Made by a program: the position numbers and the translations under genes
From: Sedimentisphaerales bacterium
GTDB lineage: Bacteria; Planctomycetota; Phycisphaerae; Sedimentisphaerales; Anaerobacaceae
Direction: 5' to 3'
NCBI GenBank assembly: GCA_016931715.1
Contig: JAFGEF010000017.1
Location: 1 to 64,000 of the forward strand
DNA length: 64,000 nucleotides
The notes under the pieces: model-generated
Database searches by the model: none
What the model saw: the letters and a program-made list of their open reading frames with translations, nothing else
Told to the model about the DNA's origin: nothing
In this document: in pieces, positions 9,297-19,128 of the stretch
Numbering within the stretch: the first letter of the stretch is position 1
How the letters are laid out: every line of letters begins with the position of its first letter

Positions 9297-10823
9297 CTAT
9301 TGAGTGTTCCATGGCGGCCGGTATGATTCTGACCTTGGAAAATAAGAAATATTCAGCTCAGGCAAAGCCTTTATCAAATCATCTGCTTTCTCTTGTGTAA
9401 TATTATCGCAGTATATTAGTGAAAGATTTTTCAAATTTTTCATTTCCTTCACAGGCTCAAGGTCAGAAACAGGAGCATCAATAATCACAAGACGCTGCAA
9501 GTTTCCCAGTTCCCTGAGAGGTTCAAGGTCGATTATTTTTGTTCCGCTCAGTGAAAGAGTACGTAAATTCTTCAGATTTCGTAAAGGTTCAAGATTAGAG
9601 AGCGCCGTCACGCTTGAATTAGAAATTGAAAGCTCCTCCAGATTTGTCAGGTTCTTTAAAGGAGTAAGATCAGAAGCTTGTGCTTTATAGAGCACGAGCA
9701 TTCGCAGATTAATTAGATCGCTTAGAGGACTAAGGTCAGAAGCATCATTAACGGTAATAAATATTCTCTTCAGGTTCTTGAGTTTTTTAAGAGGGCCAAG
9801 ATCAGAAATCCCATTTGTTTTTGTCAAATTGATAAAATTAAACTCCTGCAGGCTTGTAAGCTCCTCAATCGGCTCAAGGTCACTAACCTCTGTTTCGAGC
9901 AGTGCGAGACTTTGAAGATTCTTCAATCCACGGAGTGACTCAAGTCCGGATATCGGAGTATCATTAATTTCAATTTTTTGAAGGTTAATCATTCCATCCA
10001 TCGAACCAGGATTAAAAATAGTAGATTTGCTAATCGTAAGCTCCTGCAGATTCATCATCTCATTTATATGTTCAAGGCTGGTAATCTCTGTACTACCAAG
10101 AGTAAGTTTTTTCAAATTATTCAGTCCCTTTATGGGTTCAAGATTGTTTACGGGAGCTTCATAAATATTAAGCTCCTGTAGGTTTATTAGTTTCTTTAAA
10201 GGCTCAAGGTCGCGAATCTTTCCGGAATTAAAAGCAAGCTTTTGCAGGTTTTTCAGGTTCTTAAGCGGCTCGAGATTTTGAACCTGAGATCCGTTAAAAT
10301 AGAGTTCCTGCAGCTTAGTAAGTTTAGCCAATGGCTTTATGTCACGAGCCATCAGCCATGAGATGCGAAGACTCTTCAAATTTTTAAGATAAGACAAAGA
10401 ATGGATATTTGTAATCTCAGAAAAACTAATATCAAGGATTTCAAGGTTTGGCAATTTTTTAATTGGGCTAAAATCAAATGTGTATTCCTGTGGAAGCTCC
10501 AAAATACGAAGCTTTGCGAGTATATTTTTCCATCCAGGTATATCGGCTTGTGAACCAACAAGATCTTTGAGATATAATTCTTTCAGATTCGTGTAATCAT
10601 CTGCTGTCAGCTTGTCTGGAGCTTTCTTTAATTGCAAGGCTATTTTCTGTTTAAAAACTGCCTCGCTTGCAGGGTCGCACTTCAATTTCTGTGAACGAAA
10701 AATAATCACCAAACCTGTGACGAATAAAAGCAGAAGAATCACAGCCGCAAGAAAATATCTCCGGCTATATGTTTTATTTTGTATAAACTCTTTCTTTTTC
10801 ATGGCTCCGCCAAACATATTCAC
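9297..10823 (-). CDS. Membrane-anchored leucine-rich-repeat (SDS22/internalin-like) protein
   Basis: N-terminal TM 'YFLAAVILLLLFVTGLVIIF' then many 'LKNLxxLxxLxLxxTxIxDLEP' repeats. Confidence 0.88.
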   Translation of the reverse strand: MNMFGGAMKKKEFIQNKTYSRRYFLAAVILLLLFVTGLVIIFRSQKLKCDPASEAVFKQKIALQLKKAPDKLTADDYTNLKELYLKDLVGSQADIPGWKNILAKLRILELPQEYTFDFSPIKKLPNLEILDISFSEITNIHSLSYLKNLKSLRISWLMARDIKPLAKLTKLQELYFNGSQVQNLEPLKNLKNLQKLAFNSGKIRDLEPLKKLINLQELNIYEAPVNNLEPIKGLNNLKKLTLGSTEITSLEHINEMMNLQELTISKSTIFNPGSMDGMINLQKIEINDTPISGLESLRGLKNLQSLALLETEVSDLEPIEELTSLQEFNFINLTKTNGISDLGPLKKLKNLKRIFITVNDASDLSPLSDLINLRMLVLYKAQASDLTPLKNLTNLEELSISNSSVTALSNLEPLRNLKNLRTLSLSGTKIIDLEPLRELGNLQRLVIIDAPVSDLEPVKEMKNLKNLSLIYCDNITQEKADDLIKALPELNISYFPRSESYRPPWNTQ

Positions 10824-11059
10824 AATAAAAGCTCGATATTCTGCCTTTATTACTTCGCATATACGAACTATATATTATAGACGGATTATTTTTGTAATTC
10901 ATTGCATAAATATCTTAAAACATTTTATTGTCGAAAAAACAGGAAATTATTGAGTTGCGTTTGTTATAAACGGATTTATAATTCTAAAAGCAATGGTAAT
11001 TGAATGAATACATTCAAATGTAACCGAAAGCATAAGGAACCATTTTAAGGAGGCAAAAA

Positions 11060-13084
11060 ATGAGAAAGACGAGTTTTACTTGTCACGGCACAAGCCTAAG
11101 CGGGATTATCGGAATTGCAGCGTTGATAATTATTTCCATTATCTTCACATCAGCGGGAGCGGCGGAAAAACAAATTTCGGCGGTAATAAACGCAGGTAAA
11201 ACAGGCGAACCCATTTCCAACAAAATTTACGGCCAGTTTCTCGAACATATTGGAGGTATCGTTACAAGCAATCTCTGGGCTGAGATGCTGAACGACCGGA
11301 AGTTTTATAATGTGATTCAGCCGCAGCAGACAGGAGGCAGCCGCCGGGGCATGGGCGCCAGAGGCGGCATGGGCGGCGGAAGATTCGGCGGCGGAGCTTC
11401 ATGGACTATAATCGGGCCTAATGACTGTGTCACTATGGACAAAGTCAATCCTTACGTCGGCGATCATACTCCTCTCGTTATGCTGAACGGCGCCGAAAAA
11501 AGAGGAATCAGCCAGGCGGGACTGTCAGTCACAAAGGGCAAAAGCTACACAGGGAGAGTAGTTCTTGCAGGCGACTCCAGAGCCAAAGTTACCGTTAGTC
11601 TCGCCTGGGGAGAAGAAGCAGGCAATCGCCAAAACACTGCCATCAGAAGAATCGGTCCCAACTATTATACGATTCAATTAAAGTTCACGGCTCGTGCAGA
11701 CAGTACCAATGCCCGTCTTGAAATTACAGGCACAGGAACAGGCTCGTTTCATATCGGAGCCGTCTCGCTTATGCCGGCAGATAACATCTATGGTTTCAAA
11801 CCGGAACCTGTCGAAACTCTTAAGTCACTGCGTTCAGGTGTTTATCGCTTCCCGGGCGGTAATTTCGTTTCAGCTCACGAATGGCGATATGCAATAGGCA
11901 ACCCGGACAAGCGCCCGCCTGTTTGGGACCCTGTCTGGAGTTCAATCCAGCAGAACGATGTCGGCACCGATGAGTTCCTGACACTTTGCAGGCTTCTTGA
12001 AGTAGAACCTTATATCACGGTCAACGCAGGTTACGGAGATGCATGGTCGGCGGCGGAATATGTCGAGTATTGCAACGGTGATGAGACTACGCCAATGGGC
12101 AGTCGGAGAGCAATCAACGGACATTCCGAACCGTACAACGTCAAACTATGGGGCATAGGCAATGAAATGTTCGGCATCTGGCAGAATGGTGTCATGCCGC
12201 AGAAACAGTACTGGATTAAACATAACCTCTTCGCAAAAGCGATGAAAAAAGTGGATCCGAATATCACAATTCTGTGCTCAGGGGCAATGCCTGACCACAT
12301 GACCGGCTCAGAGCTTTTGAAAATGTACACAGGCAGAGTATATCCCGAATATCTCGGCAAATGGGACTGGACGGGCGGACTGCTGAAAAACTGCCTTGAT
12401 AATATCGATATGATAAGCGAGCATTATTACGCGTACAGCAATCAGATTTTCGATTTCAATGAAGGAGACCGGGTGCGAGTCCAGAACCAGCCGCAAATCG
12501 AATGGGCAAGACAGTGCGCAATGTATGTTCGAGCCAAGTATGAGCATTACCAGAAATATCTCGAACTGATTCCGGAATTCAAGGCTAACCCGCGCCCTGT
12601 CAGTATTTCGGAATGGGCATATACAGGAGCGCAAACTGATTCACAAAACGCGGTACTGGCTTATTCGTGGGCGATTCAGGAAATGTTCCGTCACCCGGAT
12701 GTGTTTAAGATGGCAACTTACACTTTTGCTACCTCACTGCTGAATGCCGATGGAACAGGACTGAATGCATCCAGGAAAATGTTCAAGTTTTATCGTGACC
12801 ATTTCAGCTCGATACCAGTTGAAGTTTCCGGCGATTCACCCCAGCCAAAGCAGGAATATCATCCGGGTGAAGGCATATACCCGAAAGTCAATCCTGGAAG
12901 TGACACATATCCTCTCGATGTAGTCGCGGTGTTCAGCGATGATAAAAAGACATTGACAATCGCCGTCAGTGCAATGAGTGTGAATATTTACGAATTGCCG
13001 ATTTCAGAATTATTATTGCTGTACCAGTGGTCAATTGCATCGAGAAGCTCTTTGCCGCTTGACGCCGCAAGCAGACTTCTTTGA
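11060..13084 (+). CDS. Alpha-L-arabinofuranosidase-like glycoside hydrolase (GH51-type), exported, apparently shortened C-terminus
   Basis: Signal-like N-terminus; 'GKTGEPISNKIYGQFLEHIGG', 'YRFPGGNFVSAHEWRYAIG', 'WGIGNEMFG', 'ISEWAYTGAQ'. Confidence 0.85.
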   Translation: MRKTSFTCHGTSLSGIIGIAALIIISIIFTSAGAAEKQISAVINAGKTGEPISNKIYGQFLEHIGGIVTSNLWAEMLNDRKFYNVIQPQQTGGSRRGMGARGGMGGGRFGGGASWTIIGPNDCVTMDKVNPYVGDHTPLVMLNGAEKRGISQAGLSVTKGKSYTGRVVLAGDSRAKVTVSLAWGEEAGNRQNTAIRRIGPNYYTIQLKFTARADSTNARLEITGTGTGSFHIGAVSLMPADNIYGFKPEPVETLKSLRSGVYRFPGGNFVSAHEWRYAIGNPDKRPPVWDPVWSSIQQNDVGTDEFLTLCRLLEVEPYITVNAGYGDAWSAAEYVEYCNGDETTPMGSRRAINGHSEPYNVKLWGIGNEMFGIWQNGVMPQKQYWIKHNLFAKAMKKVDPNITILCSGAMPDHMTGSELLKMYTGRVYPEYLGKWDWTGGLLKNCLDNIDMISEHYYAYSNQIFDFNEGDRVRVQNQPQIEWARQCAMYVRAKYEHYQKYLELIPEFKANPRPVSISEWAYTGAQTDSQNAVLAYSWAIQEMFRHPDVFKMATYTFATSLLNADGTGLNASRKMFKFYRDHFSSIPVEVSGDSPQPKQEYHPGEGIYPKVNPGSDTYPLDVVAVFSDDKKTLTIAVSAMSVNIYELPISELLLLYQWSIASRSSLPLDAASRLL

Positions 13085-13986
13085 ACATGCTTGCGAAGAG
13101 GATGAAGTCTGCAATAGCGAACGGAAAATTTGCGGAAATACCAGACGGATTTTTTCTTGTCGTAGAGCCTGCAAATTATCTCGAAGTGCTTTCGTATTAT
13201 TTCAGCCTGCTCGTCAAGAGTCGGAGCATTCGGAACAGGTTTTCCTTCCAGGATAGCGTTAAGGCCCCTGTATATCCAGGGATTTCCGATTGCACCTCGA
13301 GCGATTTGTACGCCGTCAAGATTTGCCGTCTTGAGACGATTTATAATTTCCTGCGGCTCGAAAAGGTCGCCGCTCCCGATTATCGTTGTTTTCGGAAATT
13401 CATTTTTTATTTTTGCAATAATATCCCAGTTCCCGGGACCGGAGAATCTCTGAGCGACAGTCCTTCCATGAATTGTCAGGGCATCTATATTCAAACGTGA
13501 CGTCTCAGAAACAATATCGTAAAATTTATCATAGGATTCGCTGCTCGAATCGAAACCGACGCGAAGCTTAATTGTAACCGGACATGTCACTGCATCACGA
13601 ACGCTCTTATAAACCTGTATTACGTTCTCAGGGTCGGTCATCATCCATCCTCCCCGCTTGCGGCTGACAACTTTCGGAGTCGGACATGAAAAGTTCAAAT
13701 CAATTATATCGTAGCCGGCAGCCTGAAGGTCTTTTGCGGCTTTGGACATAATTGACGGGTCATCGCCGAAAATCTGAGCGCCGATAGGATGTTCGTCATC
13801 ATGCGGTTGAAATTCAGGCTTTTTCAAAATCTTGGGATGAGCCGCACTTTTGGCAAGCATAACGCCCGCGAAAGTCAGAGGCGCACCGAAATCGAGCGCA
13901 AGCCTGCGCATCGCATAATCGCTGTAGCCGCTCAGAGGAGCCTGAACGAAAGGCGCTTTAAGAACAAGATTTCCAATTTTTAACAC
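12988..13986 (-). CDS. dusB: tRNA-dihydrouridine synthase (DusB-like)
   Basis: 'APLSGYSDYAMRRLALDFGAPLTFAGVM', 'DLNFSCPTPKVVSRKRGG', 'LTIHGRTVAQRFSG', 'GVQIARGAIGNPWI'. Confidence 0.92.
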   Translation of the reverse strand: MLKIGNLVLKAPFVQAPLSGYSDYAMRRLALDFGAPLTFAGVMLAKSAAHPKILKKPEFQPHDDEHPIGAQIFGDDPSIMSKAAKDLQAAGYDIIDLNFSCPTPKVVSRKRGGWMMTDPENVIQVYKSVRDAVTCPVTIKLRVGFDSSSESYDKFYDIVSETSRLNIDALTIHGRTVAQRFSGPGNWDIIAKIKNEFPKTTIIGSGDLFEPQEIINRLKTANLDGVQIARGAIGNPWIYRGLNAILEGKPVPNAPTLDEQAEIIRKHFEIICRLYDKKKSVWYFRKFSVRYCRLHPLRKHVQRSLLAASSGKELLDAIDHWYSNNNSEIGNS

Positions 13987-14025
13987 AGTTGGATATAACC
14001 TAACTCAACCTGGCCGTCTCAAACT

Positions 14026-14095
14026 GTCATACCCGCGCAGGCGGGTATCCAGTTATCCTATCACAGTATTGGATTCCCGCCTGCGCGGGAATGAC
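14026..14095. repeat. Inverted pair of 'cccgcgcaggcggg' dispersed repeat units
   Basis: gtcatacccgcgcaggcgggtatcc (14026-14050) versus ggattcccgcctgcgcgggaatgac (14071-14095), 23/25 complementary. Confidence 0.85.
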
Positions 14096-14253
14096 AACAT
14101 ACGGAAACTATAATTTCAGGGGAATAGTTTAACCACAAATGAACACGAATGAACACAAAAAACTTTATTATTTTTTAAGCCACAGAGGTCACCGAGGCCT
14201 CAGAGAAATAATGAAGAATCTATTAACCAGATAAAAATCACAATGTACTTTTT

Positions 14254-14865
14254 TTAAGCTTTTAGCTTTTTTCTTGAAGCGGCGGTAGAAAATAAGCCAA
14301 TGGCCGCTAAAAGAAATGCGCCTGGAGCAGGGACAAATTTTACATTGTCTATTAAAACATACGTTATAATATCATCATCCAACTGATTCGCTAACTGAAA
14401 AGAAAGGGTATAGGGGGAGAAGGGATCAAGACCGGAATTCCAGCCTGTCAGGTCGATAATAATTGTTTCTGAATGTACAGAACTGGAAATAGATGAACTG
14501 GATATAGAACGTGAGTCAGAATATAATCCATTGCTGAAAGTTGCTGTGAATGTATCTGTTTCGCCACCAATGCTCGAATACATAACGACATCAAACATCA
14601 ACTGTGTTTCGTTAGGAAGTAGAAAAATACCATACTGAGTCAATGTGCTCTCTTCATAATCTGACAGCAAAACCGCAATTCCGTTACCCCCGGCTTCACT
14701 ATCACTATATACGTATGAATTGGAAAGTGTCCAACCGGAACCGTTAGGATCCTGTGAAAAATCGCCGTTTGTTATCCCTGCAAAGACAGGCTGGCTCGAG
14801 AAGAAAAATAATGAAAAAACAATAAATGCACAAAAGCTATATTTCGACCTGTCCATTTTCTTCAC
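14254..14865 (-). CDS. Exported protein with PEP-CTERM-like C-terminal sorting signal
   Basis: Signal peptide 'FSLFFFSSQPVFA'; C-terminal 'VPAPGAFLLAAIGLFSTAASRKKLKA'. Confidence 0.75.
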   Translation of the reverse strand: MKKMDRSKYSFCAFIVFSLFFFSSQPVFAGITNGDFSQDPNGSGWTLSNSYVYSDSEAGGNGIAVLLSDYEESTLTQYGIFLLPNETQLMFDVVMYSSIGGETDTFTATFSNGLYSDSRSISSSSISSSVHSETIIIDLTGWNSGLDPFSPYTLSFQLANQLDDDIITYVLIDNVKFVPAPGAFLLAAIGLFSTAASRKKLKA

Positions 14866-15030
14866 CCTTACAAAACCTCATTCTTGCGGCTTACAACTTA
14901 AATAAAGCAAAAATGCCGCACAAACCGAATAGGGAAAATAACAGAATTATCCGGAAATTGCAAGAAGGTTTTTTTATTTTTTTTCACTCCATAGTCATGG
15001 AAAAAAATATATAAGAGGCTTCCTTCGGGG

Positions 15031-15801
15031 CTATTCTCCGTAAGTTATTACTGTACTTTTTGTGCCAAGGTCAACATTCACAAATACTTCTCCACCAAGT
15101 GTATGCGGCCCTTCTGATGGGTCATCAGGTACTAATTCTTTGGGTTTGAAAGTAACTCGCCAGATATATTTTCCACCGCGGATATTTTGTTGAACCGCTG
15201 TTAAAATATACTCCGTCTTATTCGCAAGGACATCTTTTTTCAAAGCCGGGATGGCAAGATTAATCGCCTCCAGAAGATTTGTTGTATTAGTTGTAATTAC
15301 TGGTGTCGATTTCAATACAGGTTTGTTTTTATTTATTTCTATCAGAATTTCCTCTATCGCCTGGCTCGCGAAATCGCGGATTTGCGAGATTGTTAAATCT
15401 TCTGAAGGATGAGGAATAGAGACATTGATTACGTTTTTATCGGTAAACTCTATATAGCAGTACTGGTTCTTTCTTTGGGAATCGCGTATTACAAGAGTCT
15501 GGAAATCTGATTTGTCCAGCTCGCAGTTTATATTCGCTTGTCCCGTATCGGGATTTAAATAGAATGCGAATTGTTTGGAATGATACGCGGGATTATTATT
15601 GAACATCTGGCTGTACGTTTCGCGAAGGCCATTCTTGATAATAAACTCCTTTATGGTTGTCAGGCTGGCTCTGTTGATTATCTTTTCATCGTTCTTATCG
15701 TTACGTATTCGAAGATTTAGCTCTATTGTTTCAGCATAACTCTGGGATATACTCAAATACAAAACAATTAAAACTGCCTGAACTGCCTTTTTTCTAAACA
15801 T
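15031..15801 (-). CDS. Exported hypothetical protein
   Basis: 256-aa ORF, signal-like 'AVQAVLIVLYLSISQSYA'. Confidence 0.65.
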   Translation of the reverse strand: MFRKKAVQAVLIVLYLSISQSYAETIELNLRIRNDKNDEKIINRASLTTIKEFIIKNGLRETYSQMFNNNPAYHSKQFAFYLNPDTGQANINCELDKSDFQTLVIRDSQRKNQYCYIEFTDKNVINVSIPHPSEDLTISQIRDFASQAIEEILIEINKNKPVLKSTPVITTNTTNLLEAINLAIPALKKDVLANKTEYILTAVQQNIRGGKYIWRVTFKPKELVPDDPSEGPHTLGGEVFVNVDLGTKSTVITYGE

Positions 15802-16043
15802 AATTTTTCTCCTATCATTTATTAAACACCCACCATTATCCCCAAATAAAATCCTTCTACAAAGTAAAAAGTTTGTAAAATCTTTTAAGACCGTTTCGTA
15901 TGGTGCGAAGTTTCGTACCGTTAGACATTAATAGCATAAAAGGTTTAATCTTAAATGATTGGTACAATTCATCACGCCCGCTTTTTATAAATGATAATAG
16001 ATTGCCACGTCAGCCTTGCGGCTTCCTCATAGGAAACTAAGAC

Positions 16044-16132
16044 GGGTGGCATCTTCAAGCTCAGCTTGGAGATGGTTCGGTATGAGTTCACCATCCCCAT
16101 CCTGATAAAAAATCAGGATGAGGATGCCACCC
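16044..16132. repeat. Multi-branch palindromic element (outer GGGTGGCATC/GATGCCACCC with three internal hairpins)
   Basis: 16044-16053 and 16123-16132 exactly complementary; inner AAGCT/AGCTT, GATGGT/ACCATC, ATCCTGAT/ATCAGGAT. Confidence 0.8.
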
Positions 16133-16286
16133 ATTATTCCAGGAAGCTACGTTTCTTTCGCATGTATCCTGAGAATCAGTTGATGTGTTCGCAATTGACG
16201 CTGGGCAGTTCTAAATCCTCTCAAAAAAATATTATCCATTCAAAATGTTTGCTTAAGTTGAGGTTTTGGAGTACACTTCTTGTGAT

Positions 16287-17654
16287 ATGGATATCAAAAG
16301 ATTATTAACGTCTGTGTTTGGCTTAGGATGGCTGCCTAAAGCGCCGGGGACATGGGGTTCGCTTCCTGCGGCTGTAATATTTGCGCTAGTATGTCACTTC
16401 GCGGGGACGCCAATCTCAATATTAATTGCAATGGGAGCGTTGATAGTCGCAGGGTCAATTGTATGCGTGAAATTTTCTCCCGCCGTGATAATGCAGACTG
16501 GTAAAAATGACCCGGGCGAGATAGTAGCCGATGAGACAACCGGTCAGGCGGTAACTTTTTTAGCGGCTGTTTTTTTCAATTTTGAAAGTTTAAGCTTAAG
16601 TCAAATTCTTACAGCCGCCCTGCTCGGATTTTTGCTGTTTCGGATTTTCGATATTGTCAAGCCATGGCCAGTTTATAAACTTGAAAAATATCCCCAGGGA
16701 TGGGGCATTCTTTTAGATGATTTATTAGCGGGATTTTTCGCGGGCATCGTCCTGTTTCTCTGTTTTAAATTCGGCGCGATTGATTATATAAGCGGCCTGT
16801 TATTCAATCAGGAAAATGGTTCCGTTGGAATTGCACATGCTATTGCATTGGGCATTGTTCAGGGAGCAACTGAATTTTTACCTGTTTCCTCATCCGGTCA
16901 TTTGATTTTATTCGAGAATATTTTCAATTTCAATTCTGATACTCCCGAGATGCTGATGTTCGATTTGTGCGTTCACGTGGGAACGCTTGCGGCGATTTTT
17001 GTCGTCTTTCGCAAATCTATCCGCAATTTTGTGAAAAATCTGCTCGGTTCCCGAAAATACGGCACAAACGCACTCGAAATTTACCAAAAAAGTCCGGGCG
17101 TTCACATTTTCGTATTAGCAATCCTCGTAACGCTCATAACAGGTGTAATTGGTTTATTATTGGAGAAATATTTCGAGTCGGCGAGGGGTAGTTTGAAGTT
17201 CGTTGCGTTTATGTGGCTCATTACAGGCACGTTATTGATTATTACCGATATGAGGAAAAAAAATCGCATGGGTTTGCGTCAGTTCGGCATTCTTGCGGCG
17301 ATAATAGTCGCTCTTGCCCAATCTGTGGCGATTTTACCCGGAATATCGCGAAGCGGAGCTACTATCTGTGCGGCTATACTTGTGGGTCTGCATCGCCGCT
17401 GGGCAGTCGAATTCAGCTTTCTTATCGCAATACCGGCGATTCTCGGTGCGGCTATGATTCAATTAGTCAAGGATTATGCAGAAATAAGCGCGAGTAATTT
17501 ATCAATAGCTTCGGTCATCGCAGGCTCCATCGCGGCAGGCGCTACAGGCGTTATCGCTCTGAAACTGCTGATTAAGACATCAAGAAGAACCAACCTGAAG
17601 TATTTCGCGTTTTACTGCTATGCGCTGGCATGTATTGTTTTTATTTTCTTATAA
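16287..17654 (+). CDS. PgpA (phosphatidylglycerophosphatase A) - UppP/BacA (undecaprenyl-diphosphatase) fusion
   Basis: N-terminal 'GLGWLPKAPGTWGSLPAA..DPGEIVADETTGQ..GILLDDLLAG'; C-terminal 'GIVQGATEFLPVSSSGHLIL..LAQSVAILPGISRSGATI'. Confidence 0.92.
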   Translation: MDIKRLLTSVFGLGWLPKAPGTWGSLPAAVIFALVCHFAGTPISILIAMGALIVAGSIVCVKFSPAVIMQTGKNDPGEIVADETTGQAVTFLAAVFFNFESLSLSQILTAALLGFLLFRIFDIVKPWPVYKLEKYPQGWGILLDDLLAGFFAGIVLFLCFKFGAIDYISGLLFNQENGSVGIAHAIALGIVQGATEFLPVSSSGHLILFENIFNFNSDTPEMLMFDLCVHVGTLAAIFVVFRKSIRNFVKNLLGSRKYGTNALEIYQKSPGVHIFVLAILVTLITGVIGLLLEKYFESARGSLKFVAFMWLITGTLLIITDMRKKNRMGLRQFGILAAIIVALAQSVAILPGISRSGATICAAILVGLHRRWAVEFSFLIAIPAILGAAMIQLVKDYAEISASNLSIASVIAGSIAAGATGVIALKLLIKTSRRTNLKYFAFYCYALACIVFIFL

Positions 17655-17804
17655 TATAAAAAGTTAAGAGTTTGGCTGAAAACCTTTGGAAAAAGCAATT
17701 TTGTATGTATAATATTGAAGTTTTGTGACGGATTGCTGAAACTTAATATTTTAGTCGGCTCTCATGGATGAGTTTAAGAAACAGCCGCAGGAGAATTTAA
17801 TACA

Positions 17805-18566
17805 ATGAATTCTGACAGTTTTAATTTATTATGTGATGACCTTTATCTGGATATGTATATCAATACGGAACTGGAACTTCCAACCGAACGGGATACTATT
17901 CTGGCTTTTTTCGAGCGGATACGAAAAAAATATTCCTCGATGGGCTGTTTTTACAAACGTGAAAATAATGAATTTTGTCTTGAAGAGGACCGCGAACGCA
18001 GTCAATATCGATGGGTATGCCTTGAGACAGACCGCATCGGCTCCGGAGTAGTGAATCCTTCGGAGTTCGAGATGGCATACGAGCAGGACAGACTGGTTCT
18101 GGATTTGATTCCTTATATGCTCAGCGTCAGCTCTCTCGATATAGATTCTCTGGATGTAACTTTCGCAATGGATTTCGACTGTTCAGACAATCATGATGAA
18201 GTCATCGCCGAGGCTCTTTTGTCGCAGAGCTCATTCAACTGCGTCCTCGACTTGCCGGGCGCCAAACCGATAGGTGTTTCTCCTACGATAGTTGTTGCAC
18301 TTTCCAGTGATGAGCTGACCCAGGCGCGAATCAGCATAGAATCGAAAACAGGCGTTTACTGCCCAAAGAAAAAAGAGCAGACCATAGACGAAGCCATAAG
18401 CCTGTCATGCACGATACGACAATACCCGGAAACGTTTGAGAAATTCGACCTGATTAAATCCTTCAATCATCAATGCAGAATTGCAGAAGAATTGATGATA
18501 GAAAAAATAATCCCCGGTATTGTGCTGCCTTTGACGGAAACAATTGCACAAAAACGATTGACATAA
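17805..18566 (+). CDS. Hypothetical protein
   Basis: 253-aa ORF preceded by caggag. Confidence 0.7.
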   Translation: MNSDSFNLLCDDLYLDMYINTELELPTERDTILAFFERIRKKYSSMGCFYKRENNEFCLEEDRERSQYRWVCLETDRIGSGVVNPSEFEMAYEQDRLVLDLIPYMLSVSSLDIDSLDVTFAMDFDCSDNHDEVIAEALLSQSSFNCVLDLPGAKPIGVSPTIVVALSSDELTQARISIESKTGVYCPKKKEQTIDEAISLSCTIRQYPETFEKFDLIKSFNHQCRIAEELMIEKIIPGIVLPLTETIAQKRLT

Positions 18567-18587
18567 AATTAATGAAAGCGTTTTTAG

Positions 18588-19049
18588 ATGGCTATCGAGG
18601 CACCAATAAGTAAATTCAAAAAAAATAATATTTTAATTTACACAGGAATATGCATCATATTCGCCGCATGGTTTGGTTATGACGGATACTTCAACAGGAA
18701 TTTTATAAAGGAACACACTGACGAAAACGGTAAAGCGAACAGTACGCTGATTTTTAATCAGAAGTCACCTCCATTTTTCATGGCAGCAGCGGTTTTATTC
18801 GGAGTTTATTTCGCCATGATAAAAGGAAAGAAGCTGCTCGCCGAGGAAACTGAGCTTATAATAAGCAGTAAAAAAAGAATACCCTATAATTCGATTGAGA
18901 AAATTAATAAAACATGGTTTGAGAAAAAAGGGTATTTTATTATCACATATAAAGACGAAGCCGGAAAAGAAACCAGCCATAAACTAAGCGACAGAGCATA
19001 CGATGGATTGGAAAATATTCTTAATCATCTCATTAAAAAAATCTCCTGA
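18588..19049 (+). CDS. Hypothetical membrane protein
   Basis: Two TM-like segments followed by a PH-like basic domain. Confidence 0.65.
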   Translation: MAIEAPISKFKKNNILIYTGICIIFAAWFGYDGYFNRNFIKEHTDENGKANSTLIFNQKSPPFFMAAAVLFGVYFAMIKGKKLLAEETELIISSKKRIPYNSIEKINKTWFEKKGYFIITYKDEAGKETSHKLSDRAYDGLENILNHLIKKIS

Positions 19050-19128
19050 AAACACGAACGGAATTTAAGAATATCTTTCATACAATGAATAAGGCTGTTA
19101 ATAAGAATCTTGTAAAATAAGGATAAAA

